NCBI GenBank assembly: GCA_947501845.1
Contig: CANMXP010000001.1
Location: 124,001-188,000 of the forward strand
DNA from: an uncultured Flavobacteriaceae bacterium
Lineage (GTDB): Bacteria; Bacteroidota; Bacteroidia; Flavobacteriales; Flavobacteriaceae
Direction of reading: 5' to 3'
DNA: 64,000 nucleotides
Within the stretch, counting starts at the first letter, position 1. Every line of letters begins with the position of its first letter. Positions 28,642 through 35,990 of the stretch are shown here, piece by piece. The translations under genes were made by a program, and so were the position numbers. The notes under the pieces were generated by a model that made no database searches, was not told the origin of the DNA, and worked only from the letters and a program-made list of their open reading frames with translations.

Positions 28642-29922
28642 ATGAAAAAAGTACTTATAATAACTTATTATTGGCCGCCTGCTGGTGGGCCTGGAGTACA
28701 GCGTTGGTTGAAGTTTGTTAAATATCTGCCAGAATTTAATATAGATCCTGTTGTTTATATTCCTGAAAATCCGAATTATCCTCTGGTAGATGAAAGTTTA
28801 ATATCAGAAGTATCTGATGGTATCACAATTTTAAAGCAGCCTATAAAAGAACCTTATAAATTAGCGAGGTTTTTTTCAAAAAAATCATCAAAAACAATTA
28901 GTAAGGGGATTATTTCGGATTATAAAAGGCAAAGTGTTATTGAAAAATTCATGCTTTATATTAGAGGTAATTTTTTTATACCAGATGCGCGCATAGGTTG
29001 GGTAAAACATTCAGTGACACGACTTGTACATTATATTTCAGAAAACAATATAGATACTATAATAACCACGGGGCCGCCGCATAGTTTGCATCTTATAGGT
29101 TTGCAGTTAAAAGAACGGACAGGAGTGAAGTGGTTGGCAGATTTTAGAGACCCCTGGACAACTATTGGTTATCACAAGCAACTGAAGCTTACTAATGCTT
29201 CTAAAGAAAAACATTTAGCTTTAGAGAAACAAGTTTTGAATACAGCCGATCAAGTAATTGTAACTAGTTATATGACTAAGAGCGGATTTCAAAAAATAAC
29301 CAACCAACCTATAGAAGTTATTACAAATGGATATGATTACGAACCTGTTGTTGAGTTTAAGTTAGATTCTAAATTTTCTATAGCGCATATAGGTTCTTTA
29401 TTATCAAAACGAAATCCAGAAATCTTATGGAAAGTATTATATGATATTACAAAAGAGCATGATGATTTTTCAAAAGATTTAAAGCTTAATTTTATTGGTG
29501 CAGTTAGCGAAAATGTGCTAGAATCTATTGGTAATAATGGTTTAAGTGATTATATTGATAAGGTAGGATATGTTTCACATAAAGAAGCAATTGAATTCCA
29601 AAAAAAATCACAGATATTGTTGCTTATTGAAATTGATTCTGAAGATACCAAATGCATTATTCCAGGGAAATTATTTGAATATATGGTTTCAAATAGACCT
29701 ATTATAGCTATAGGTCCTAAAGATTCAGATGTTGAAAAAATCATTAAACAGACCAATACAGGTGTTTACTTTAATTATAATGACTATGAGTTGTTAAAAA
29801 CAACTATATTAGATTATTATAATGCGTTTCAAAACAAAAATTTACAATCGCACCCTATTGGTTTACAAAAATATAGTAGAAAACAATTAACCCAGCAATT
29901 AGCTGAGTTAATAAAAAAATAA
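28642..29922 (+). CDS. Glycosyltransferase (GT4-like, GT-B fold)
   Basis: A 426-residue enzyme. The N-terminal half begins VLIITYYWPPAGGPGVQRWLKFVKYL, the glycine loop of GT-B enzymes seen in Bacteroidetes GT4 members, and contains TIITTGPPHSLHLIGLQL and LADFRDPWTTIGY. The C-terminal half has FSIAHIGSLLSKRNPEILW, SHKEAIEFQKKSQILLLIEID and PGKLFEYMVSNRPIIAIGP, where the E-x7-E-like element for the nucleotide sugar lies. It belongs to the YfhO-GT4-flippase block. Donor and acceptor are unknown. Confidence 0.88.
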   Translation: MKKVLIITYYWPPAGGPGVQRWLKFVKYLPEFNIDPVVYIPENPNYPLVDESLISEVSDGITILKQPIKEPYKLARFFSKKSSKTISKGIISDYKRQSVIEKFMLYIRGNFFIPDARIGWVKHSVTRLVHYISENNIDTIITTGPPHSLHLIGLQLKERTGVKWLADFRDPWTTIGYHKQLKLTNASKEKHLALEKQVLNTADQVIVTSYMTKSGFQKITNQPIEVITNGYDYEPVVEFKLDSKFSIAHIGSLLSKRNPEILWKVLYDITKEHDDFSKDLKLNFIGAVSENVLESIGNNGLSDYIDKVGYVSHKEAIEFQKKSQILLLIEIDSEDTKCIIPGKLFEYMVSNRPIIAIGPKDSDVEKIIKQTNTGVYFNYNDYELLKTTILDYYNAFQNKNLQSHPIGLQKYSRKQLTQQLAELIKK

Positions 29923-30001
29923 AAACACAAAACTTCAAAATTCTAATTCTTTCCGATTCTTAATGTTTTTGGGATTTAGAATTTTATGACTAAAAAAATT
30001 A

Positions 30002-31459
30002 ATGGGTATAGTTGCTTCGCAATCTTTCAAAAATGTTATCTCAACGTATCTGGGCTTTTTTATAGGAGCCGTTAATACCTTGTTCCTTTATACAAAATTC
30101 CTAAGTGATGAGTATTACGGAATGGTAGGGTATATGTTGTCTCTGGCATATGTTATCATGCCTGTAATGGCTTTTGGAGCACATAACACATTGGTTAAGT
30201 TTTATTCCTCTTTCAAAACGCGCATATCGTTAAATAGTTTTTTGACACTTATGTTGTTTTTGCCATTTTTAATCACTGTTCCGTTAAGTGTTATTAGTTA
30301 TGTGTGTTATGATATGATTGGCGATTTTTTATCTCAAAAAAACAGCATCATTAAAGGGTATTTGTGGCATATTATAATTATAGCTCTTGCATTGGCTTAT
30401 TTTGAAGTGTTCTTTGCTTGGGCAAAAGTGCAGCTGCAAACCGTATTTGGAAACTTTATGAAAGAAGTTTTTCATCGAGTAGCAACAATGGCATTATTAT
30501 TCTTATTGTATTTTGAAGTTGTTGATGTAGAACAATTTATGATAGGCTTGGTTGGCGTCTATGTTTTACGGATGTTTATTATGAATGTATACGCATTCAG
30601 CGTCAAGTTACCCGTTATTACATTTAAGCGCGTAAATGGCTTAAAAAATATTTTTAAGTATTCCTTTTTAATAATTATAGCAGGTTCTATTGTTACTATT
30701 CTTTTAGATGTTGACAAAGTCATGTTAGGTCATTATATTCAAATTGAAGAAATAGCATATTATAATGTCGCTATTTTTATAGCTACAGTTATTGCTGTTC
30801 CGCAAAGGTCTATGCACCAAATCCTGTTGCCGCTGTCTGCTAAGTATTTAAACGAGAAAGATTTTGATGCTCTGGAGGATCTGTACAAAAAAAGCTCGCT
30901 TAATTTGTATATAATAAGCGGGTTTATATTTCTTTTAATCATTTTGAACATAAACGAGCTATACTACATAATTCCAGAAGAATTTAATGGTGGGTTATTT
31001 GTCGTTTTTATAATTGGCTTAGCTAGATTGTATGATGCTTTTTTAGGCAGCAACAATGCTATTTTATTTAATAGTGATTATTATAGGATGGTCCTGTTTT
31101 TTGGTGTTATTCTAGTTGTTTTGATGATTGTTCTAAATATGGTTTTTATTCCTTTATTGGGGATTAATGGAGCCGCTTTAGCAACTTCTTTAGCTATTTT
31201 TGCATATAATTCCATAAAACTGCTTTTCGTTTATAAAAAGTTTAAAATCCACCCTTTTACAGTAGATACACTCCGAATAACTGGCTTAATCCTTTTAAGC
31301 GCATTGTTGTTCTATTTTTGGGAATTCCCTTTTAATCCCATTATAAATATTGCGATAAAGTCTATTTTGGTAACGTTACTGTATGTATTTGTAGTTTACA
31401 AACTTAGATTTTCTGAAGATATATCTGCATTAATAGAACGGTACCTAAAGATTAAATAA
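30002..31459 (+). CDS. MOP-superfamily polysaccharide flippase (Wzx-like)
   Basis: A 485-residue polytopic membrane protein with about 12-14 helices. It starts GIVASQSFKNVISTYLGFFIGAVNTLFLYT, followed by YYGMVGYMLSLAYVIMPVMAFG, the usual first-helix blocks of the polysaccharide biosynthesis/flippase family. A later block has YYNVAIFIATVIAVPQRSMHQILLPLSAKYLNEKDFDALEDLYKKSS, typical of the central cytoplasmic loop. Likely moves lipid-linked glycan across the inner membrane. It is downstream of the GT4 gene by 79 bases and probably co-expressed. A polymerase (Wzy) was not recognised next to it. Confidence 0.85.
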   Translation: MGIVASQSFKNVISTYLGFFIGAVNTLFLYTKFLSDEYYGMVGYMLSLAYVIMPVMAFGAHNTLVKFYSSFKTRISLNSFLTLMLFLPFLITVPLSVISYVCYDMIGDFLSQKNSIIKGYLWHIIIIALALAYFEVFFAWAKVQLQTVFGNFMKEVFHRVATMALLFLLYFEVVDVEQFMIGLVGVYVLRMFIMNVYAFSVKLPVITFKRVNGLKNIFKYSFLIIIAGSIVTILLDVDKVMLGHYIQIEEIAYYNVAIFIATVIAVPQRSMHQILLPLSAKYLNEKDFDALEDLYKKSSLNLYIISGFIFLLIILNINELYYIIPEEFNGGLFVVFIIGLARLYDAFLGSNNAILFNSDYYRMVLFFGVILVVLMIVLNMVFIPLLGINGAALATSLAIFAYNSIKLLFVYKKFKIHPFTVDTLRITGLILLSALLFYFWEFPFNPIINIAIKSILVTLLYVFVVYKLRFSEDISALIERYLKIK

Positions 31460-31462
31460 ACA

Positions 31463-31509
31463 GAAAACCCCACGATGTCGCTTTGAGGCAAACATATCGC
31501 AGGGCTTTC
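31463..31509. terminator. Imperfect terminator-like hairpin between convergent genes
   Basis: Arms 31463-31478 and 31492-31509 pair with several mismatches, with GAAA/TTTC at the base and a CCC/GGG core. It lies between the flippase gene and the convergent Arg/Asn-rich gene. Confidence 0.45.
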
Positions 31510-31530
31510 CAAACTAACCAACCAAAATTG

Positions 31531-32799
31531 TTATGATCGTCTTCTACTAGTCGATCTTGTATTGTAATTACTAGATTTACTTCTATTCTGGGTCACTCTT
31601 GGTCTAACACTCTTGGAAGACCTATTAACACTTCTTTGTTGTGTTACTCTAGGTTTTTGAGCTGTGCGCTGAGTTGTTACCCGCTTTGTATTTCTAATAT
31701 TGTTATTGTTTCTATTATATGTACGCGTATTTTGCGTTCTTGGTTTTTGTGTAACCACATTTTTACGTTCTCGAGTATTTATTTGTGCTTTATTAGTTCT
31801 AGATCTAACTACATTATTAACGCTTTCTCTAGTTCTTTTGGGCTTACTTTTTTGTGTGTAATTTCGAGTGTTTTTGTTGACATTGTTGTTACGCCTAACA
31901 GTCTCATTATTTCTGGTTATTACAGAGTTTCCTCTGGTATTTCTTTTTATATTAGAATTATCACGTCTATTAATATTTCTGTTTTCTGTTGAATAACTCC
32001 TTCCAGAATTTCTATTAGTAGCACTATAACGTCTTGTGTTGTTGTTTTGGGCAACACTTCTTCTAGAGTTTACATTTCTATTTATTCTTGTAACATTCCT
32101 GGTGCTTCTATTTACTGTAGCGTAACTTCTATTTCTTCTTATCGCTTGACCACGTCTACTTGCAATTGCTGTTCTGGGTCTGTAGTTATTATAAAACGGT
32201 CTGTTGTAAACATAACGTACAGGTCTATAGTATTGTCTGTATGGTCTGTTATAAACTACACAATAGTCGTAAGAAGGAATACTGTAATAACGGTGCCAAG
32301 GTCTATGTACATAACGTCTGTTGTATACATTTATAAAGCCTGTGCAATGAGAAAAACGATTGTATCTATTGTAATGAACATACAAGCCACCTACGCGATT
32401 TACGTGTCCAAAACTGTTATAATAAACATTTACATTACCCACACGGCTAACACGTCCGTAATAATCATAATAAATAGGGGTGTTTTCTATTTGAATAATA
32501 GCTCCATACTCATCATATTGGATGTAAGCATCGTAATCGTATCCAGAATTGAAACTAAAGTTGATATTAGGTGTACCTATTGAAACGTTTACATTTGAAG
32601 CGCAATAGCGTTGTATGTTAAAATCAAATTGGCCATCACGGAATATGGAAAATTCAATACCGTTTTCAACAAATATGAAAGAGTTGCCATAACCTCTGTA
32701 ATAAGTTGATGTTGTGTTTGATTCTATATTGGTTGTGGCTGCATTAACAGTAAACCCAGTAAGGATTAAACTTGCTAATAAAAATATAAACTTTTTCAT
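31531..32799 (-). CDS. Exported protein with YD-like repeats and a long Arg/Asn-rich tail
   Basis: A 422-residue protein. A signal peptide (about 1-20, ending VNA) is followed by a conserved opening (FIFVENGIEFSIFRDGQFDF, about 42-61). Then come short aromatic repeats of the form YD-x-YG-x-v-x-RVG-x-V-x-V-Y (about 90-150). From about residue 160 to the end the sequence is low-complexity and very basic: Arg, Asn, Ser, Thr and Tyr. It shares the opening and repeats with the gene at 34385. The tail could be a binding surface for acidic polymers, or be intrinsically disordered. A sigma-54-like promoter lies 26-52 bases upstream. No known function; a surface or cell-wall role is a guess. Confidence 0.7.
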   Translation of the reverse strand: MKKFIFLLASLILTGFTVNAATTNIESNTTSTYYRGYGNSFIFVENGIEFSIFRDGQFDFNIQRYCASNVNVSIGTPNINFSFNSGYDYDAYIQYDEYGAIIQIENTPIYYDYYGRVSRVGNVNVYYNSFGHVNRVGGLYVHYNRYNRFSHCTGFINVYNRRYVHRPWHRYYSIPSYDYCVVYNRPYRQYYRPVRYVYNRPFYNNYRPRTAIASRRGQAIRRNRSYATVNRSTRNVTRINRNVNSRRSVAQNNNTRRYSATNRNSGRSYSTENRNINRRDNSNIKRNTRGNSVITRNNETVRRNNNVNKNTRNYTQKSKPKRTRESVNNVVRSRTNKAQINTRERKNVVTQKPRTQNTRTYNRNNNNIRNTKRVTTQRTAQKPRVTQQRSVNRSSKSVRPRVTQNRSKSSNYNTRSTSRRRS

Positions 32800-32836
32800 A
32801 ATTATTGTTTTTATAGATGAATATGTTTTACCAATT

Positions 32837-32851
32837 ACAAACAGCGTGCCA
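32837..32851 (-). promoter_or_regulatory. Sigma-54-like promoter of the Arg/Asn-rich protein gene
   Basis: On the minus strand TGGCAC-GCTGT-TTGT (GG at 32850-32849, then ten bases, then GT at 32838-32837) matches the sigma-54 consensus GG-N10-GC except for the last base. A start about 12 bases downstream would leave a leader of roughly 26 bases to the ATG at 32799. Confidence 0.55.
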
Positions 32852-33629
32852 AAATAATAAGTGCATGATTTCCAAGAATAAAGAATAGGTGGGGAGTTTA
32901 ATTTTGTAAGGAAATATTTTGTTTTTGTAAGTTTATTTGTATATATTTGATTTATGTGTAATATTTTTATTACTAATTAAAATAATGTCTTATCAATCAT
33001 AAAAACAATTATAACCTGCGTTTTTGATTTCAAAGATTTAATTCTGAAAGTAATCGTACGATATGATTCGTTTGATAAGAATATAAAAAAGCGTATTAGG
33101 AATTTACAAGTGGTTTGTATTTTATTCATTTAGAAAGTGGATTTGCAACTAAATTTATTGAGGAGTAGATTTATTGTAAATTTGTAGTTTGTATGTGAAA
33201 CCCCCAAGCAGTTAACTGTTTGGGGGTTGGTTTTTTTATATATTCTTTAAAATCAAATTGAGTAAAGTAGAATGGGGATAGAAACTAAAAAATTGGCTTC
33301 AGAAAATTATAATTATGTTTCTACAAGCTTAAATAAATGTTATTGATAATGCCTACAATTGATATTTAATAATAGAGTATTGTAAGTTAAATCTTGTTAA
33401 AATAGTTGTTAATTTGTTAACTTTCTCAAAAACAGTTAGATGTAAAAAAAACAACATTGCTAAAGGTTTTATTGGTCTGATAGTCAGTTTTTTGTGTTTT
33501 GTCAAGTTTTTGTCAAGTTTTAAAATGAGTATTTTTTTTATTGATAAGTTTATATAAAGTTGTTAATACTATAATAAAACTGCTTTTAGGTTAATTTTAT
33601 GATAATGAATTAACTTAAATTTTATAGAT
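32852..33629. other. Long non-coding stretch
   Basis: About 780 bases with no frame I would call a gene. It contains a strong free-standing terminator-like palindrome at 33199-33237 and a short tandem repeat TTTTGTCAAG at 33497-33506 and 33508-33517. The second half should carry the promoter and leader of the sorting-domain protein at 33630, but I could not identify it with confidence. A short RNA ending at 33237 is possible. Confidence 0.6.
33199..33237 (+). terminator. Strong palindromic terminator with no gene upstream
   Basis: AACCCCCAA pairs with TTGGGGGTT around an inner palindromic CAGTTAACTG; a run of seven T follows (33231-33237). No coding frame precedes it on +. It may end a small RNA: TAAATTTG at 33177-33184 fits the -7 pattern TAnnTTTG. 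Confidence 0.75.
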
Positions 33630-34286
33630 ATGAAAAAAATTACATTATTACTTATTTTAGCCACTAGTTTTACTTATGCGCAAAATCTTACTTGGGACAA
33701 CCCAGTAGCAGCTATTGAGGTAGATTCAAACCTTTCTTTAGAAATATCTTGGGATGTTGCTCCTGCGGCTGATACACATTATATTGCAGTTTTTATTAGG
33801 CGTTTTAACAGTGGAGGAGCCTTGGTAAGTGATACCACTTGGACATATATGAATGTGGGAAATACTGGTAATACATCAGATGGAGGGAATCCTAGTGGAA
33901 CTTCAGTAGCTCATACTTTGCCAATTGCTTCCGATTTACCGCTTAGTTCTGAAATAGGAACGGATTATTATAGATTAGGATTTTATATTAGATACAATAA
34001 CAGTACTCAAGATGGTGCACTCTATACAGATTTAAATGTGGTAGCTTCAGGGACATTAGGAGTTTCAAAATATGAAAAACTAACATCGTTTTACCCTAAC
34101 CCAGTTAAGGACATCGTATATTTTGGTAATGATGTTCAAACAGAGAATTATAAAGTTTTAAGCGTTACAGGTGCTTTAATTAGAGAAGAAAAAGCTACTA
34201 AAAACAGCATGGATTTATCTAATTTAAAACCTGGTTTGTACTTTTTAGCAACTGATAAAAGTGTTGCTAAAATAGTAAAGAAATAA
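33630..34286 (+). CDS. Secreted protein with T9SS type A sorting domain
   Basis: A 218-residue protein. Residues 1-17 form a signal peptide (KKITLLLILATSFTYA). A beta-sandwich-like middle (about 20-140, TWDNPVAAIEVDSNLSLEISWDV) follows. The C-terminal 70 residues hold the T9SS type A signal: FYPNPVKDIVYF, YKVLSVTGALIREEKA, MDLSNLKPGLYFLATD and the terminal KIVKK. The protein is thus exported across the outer membrane by the type IX secretion system and probably cell-attached. The effector domain shows no catalytic motif. It stands alone, ended by the terminator at 34342. Confidence 0.9.
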   Translation: MKKITLLLILATSFTYAQNLTWDNPVAAIEVDSNLSLEISWDVAPAADTHYIAVFIRRFNSGGALVSDTTWTYMNVGNTGNTSDGGNPSGTSVAHTLPIASDLPLSSEIGTDYYRLGFYIRYNNSTQDGALYTDLNVVASGTLGVSKYEKLTSFYPNPVKDIVYFGNDVQTENYKVLSVTGALIREEKATKNSMDLSNLKPGLYFLATDKSVAKIVKK

Positions 34287-34341
34287 GCCGAAAGATTAAT
34301 CTAACAATATAATGGCCAACTGTAAAAAAAATTGACTTCAG

Positions 34342-34372
34342 AAGGACACCGATTGATTCAGTGTCCTTTTAT
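34342..34372 (+). terminator. Terminator after the T9SS-sorted protein
   Basis: An eight-base stem (34342-34349 with 34361-34368; AAGGACAC / GTGTCCTT) with an 11-base loop is followed by TTTATTATTTT. Confidence 0.75.
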
Positions 34373-34384
34373 TATTTTAATAAG

Positions 34385-35101
34385 TTACTTTCTCTTTAGG
34401 TGCTTTTTTGATTTCCCATTCTGTTTGTAGTAATAATAATTGTTGTCATTATTGTAAATATCATCATTCCAATCATAGTCATGGTCATCATGATTCCTGT
34501 CTCTGTTTCCAAATGAATGTTCTACCGTGCAAGATTGTACACCACAAAAATTACAGTAATCATCATATCTTTTTACTTGACCATGTATATTTATAATCTC
34601 TCCCCAACGATTGTAATGTACGCGCAATCCGCCAACCAGATTTAGTCTATTATGGCGACCTTGTCTATAGCCCATGTATACAGATCCCACACGTTTAATT
34701 TTTCCGTATCTGTCATAATTTAAATATACATTACCAACACGTCTTATTTTTCCATTTCTATCATGAGAAACAAAAACACCTCTGTTATAACGGTTAGAGG
34801 TATGCTTATATCTTTTGTTTCTAACACCATAAGTGGTGTTTACAGAAGAACCTCTTCTAGAATTATTTTTATAATAAAAATCACTATAATTGTTATCATA
34901 AGTTTTAGTATTAAAATCGAAACTTCCGTCTGGGAAAATCAAAAACTCAATACCACGTTCTACAAACATTATAGGTTGTGCATAGCGATAATGCTTGGTT
35001 ATATCTAAATTGTTTTCTGTTTTTTGATGGTTTAGTTCTGTTGCTGATACAGTTGTTAATCCTATTAACAAACCTGCAAATAATAGTACTAATCTTTTCA
35101 T
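34385..35101 (-). CDS. Exported protein with YD-like repeats (paralogue of 31531 gene)
   Basis: A 238-residue protein. It has a signal peptide (about 1-20), then MFVERGIEFLIFPDGSFDFNTKTY, which aligns with FVENGIEFSIFRDGQFDFNIQRY of the gene at 31531. Tandem repeats follow: HDRNGKIRRVGNVYLNYD, then YGKIKRVGSVYMGY, then LVGGLRVHYNRWGEIINI. They resemble the YD/RHS type of short turn-strand repeats. The tail is different from the paralogue: D/N/H/Y-rich (about 195-230) and then lysine-rich. The gene is preceded by a copy of the 44-bp leader element and lies 84 bases after the 148-aa gene, so they probably share a transcript. Function is unknown. Confidence 0.72.
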   Translation of the reverse strand: MKRLVLLFAGLLIGLTTVSATELNHQKTENNLDITKHYRYAQPIMFVERGIEFLIFPDGSFDFNTKTYDNNYSDFYYKNNSRRGSSVNTTYGVRNKRYKHTSNRYNRGVFVSHDRNGKIRRVGNVYLNYDRYGKIKRVGSVYMGYRQGRHNRLNLVGGLRVHYNRWGEIINIHGQVKRYDDYCNFCGVQSCTVEHSFGNRDRNHDDHDYDWNDDIYNNDNNYYYYKQNGKSKKHLKRK

Positions 35102-35111
35102 AATTATAGGA

Positions 35112-35155
35112 TTAATTTTATGCCTACTCTTTTAGCTTTTCGGCTTACGCTATTG
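35112..35155 (-). repeat. 44-bp duplicated leader element, copy 1
   Basis: It lies 11-54 bases upstream of the ATG at 35101 and matches copy 2 (35646-35689) at 43 of 44 positions. On the minus strand the core reads TAGCGTAAGCCGAAAAGC and continues with TAAAAGAGTAGGC. TAGC/GCTA and GCC/GGC could pair in crossing fashion, giving a small A-rich pseudoknot. No Rfam family is recognised by eye. Confidence 0.7.
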
Positions 35156-35185
35156 TTTTGTGATTTTTATATCTAATAAATATCA

Positions 35186-35632
35186 TTAATTGAATTCATC
35201 GTAAGTATGAATGGATTTCATTATGTCTTCATAAAACAAAACGGCAGCAACCAAGTTCTCTGTGTCGGAATAAGGTAAAAGTGCTTTTTGAAACTCGATG
35301 GTGTTTTTTACATAGTTATCGGTATTTTCAATTTGATTATCAAGCGCTTTTCTGTTGTCGTTACTATTTGGAATACCTAAAGTAGACATGGTGATACCAG
35401 GTTTTGTGGCAAAAGCTATGTAAGGTAATATATTAGTTAAAACTTCAATTCTTTCGACATACAGATCTAACAATTGGCCTTTTTGCATGCGTTTTAGTTC
35501 TTCACCGTCGTGATATTTTTTAATAACGACATGTTTGCTTATGATGCTTTTGGGGGTTGTTTTTTTCTGAGCAAAACCAGAAGCTGTAATTAAAATAAAG
35601 CAGATACTTAATAGGGTAATTTTTATTTTCAT
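35186..35632 (-). CDS. Exported protein of unknown function, 148 aa
   Basis: A 148-residue protein with a signal peptide (about 1-21, ending GFA) and a mature helical part. It contains KKYHDGEELKRMQKGQLLDLYVERIEVLTNILPYIAF (about 39-75) and TEN-NYVKNTIEFQKALLPYSDTENLVAAVLFYEDIMKSI (about 103-142), resembling a small four-helix bundle. No known motif. It is the first gene of a likely two-gene transcript with the repeat protein at 34385. A sigma-54-like promoter (35702-35716) and copy 2 of the leader element (35646-35689) lie upstream. Confidence 0.72.
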   Translation of the reverse strand: MKIKITLLSICFILITASGFAQKKTTPKSIISKHVVIKKYHDGEELKRMQKGQLLDLYVERIEVLTNILPYIAFATKPGITMSTLGIPNSNDNRKALDNQIENTDNYVKNTIEFQKALLPYSDTENLVAAVLFYEDIMKSIHTYDEFN

Positions 35633-35645
35633 GATTTCTATGGGG

Positions 35646-35689
35646 TTAATTTTTTGCCTACTCTTTTAGCTTTTCGGCTTACGCTATTG
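35646..35689 (-). repeat. 44-bp duplicated leader element, copy 2
   Basis: Same element as 35112-35155, with one mismatch, 14-57 bases upstream of the ATG at 35632. A transcript starting from the sigma-54-like promoter (near 35691) would contain the entire element, so it is more likely to act in RNA than as a DNA operator. Confidence 0.7.
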
Positions 35690-35701
35690 CTTAGTGACCT
35701 T

Positions 35702-35716
35702 TCAATTTGCGTGCCA
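35702..35716 (-). promoter_or_regulatory. Sigma-54-like promoter of the 148-aa gene
   Basis: The minus strand reads TGGCAC-GCAAA-TTGA, matching GG-N10-GC except for the last base. The same deviation type and the same TGGCACGC core occur at 32837-32851, supporting a shared regulator. Expected transcription start is near 35691. Confidence 0.55.
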
Positions 35717-35990
35717 AAAATGTAAGTATTTGATTTTTAGAAAATTAAAAAGAGTGTTGTTGTTTTTGGTATAGAGGTAAACCACATAATTATATAAAAA
35801 AATGACTTGATTTGTTGTAATTATAATATCCCGATTGTATCTCAAATCAATATAATGATGCTTATATGTATTAGAAAATCATATAAAATAAGTCAGAATC
35901 TAGATATTGTACAGTTTTAATTGCCGAAATTATTTGAATTCATAGTTATTTTTACAAAAAATCTTATTTTTATACAAACCAATCATTTTA
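35717..35990. other. Non-coding gap upstream of the DUF3667 gene
   Basis: About 270 AT-rich bases. I see no frame, repeat or clear two-box promoter here; the promoter of the DUF3667 gene must lie in it. Confidence 0.5.

Noticed and set aside
31636-32583. Two + strand frames (118 and 178 aa) opposite the Arg/Asn-rich gene
   Set aside because: They are antisense shadows of a low-complexity gene: long because the biased codons avoid stops, rich in Ser/Ile/Cys, and without signal or domain.
33497-33517. TTTTGTCAAG tandem repeat as a CRISPR or origin element
   Set aside because: There are only two copies, 11 bases apart, in an AT-rich leader. That is too little for an array or a DnaA box cluster.
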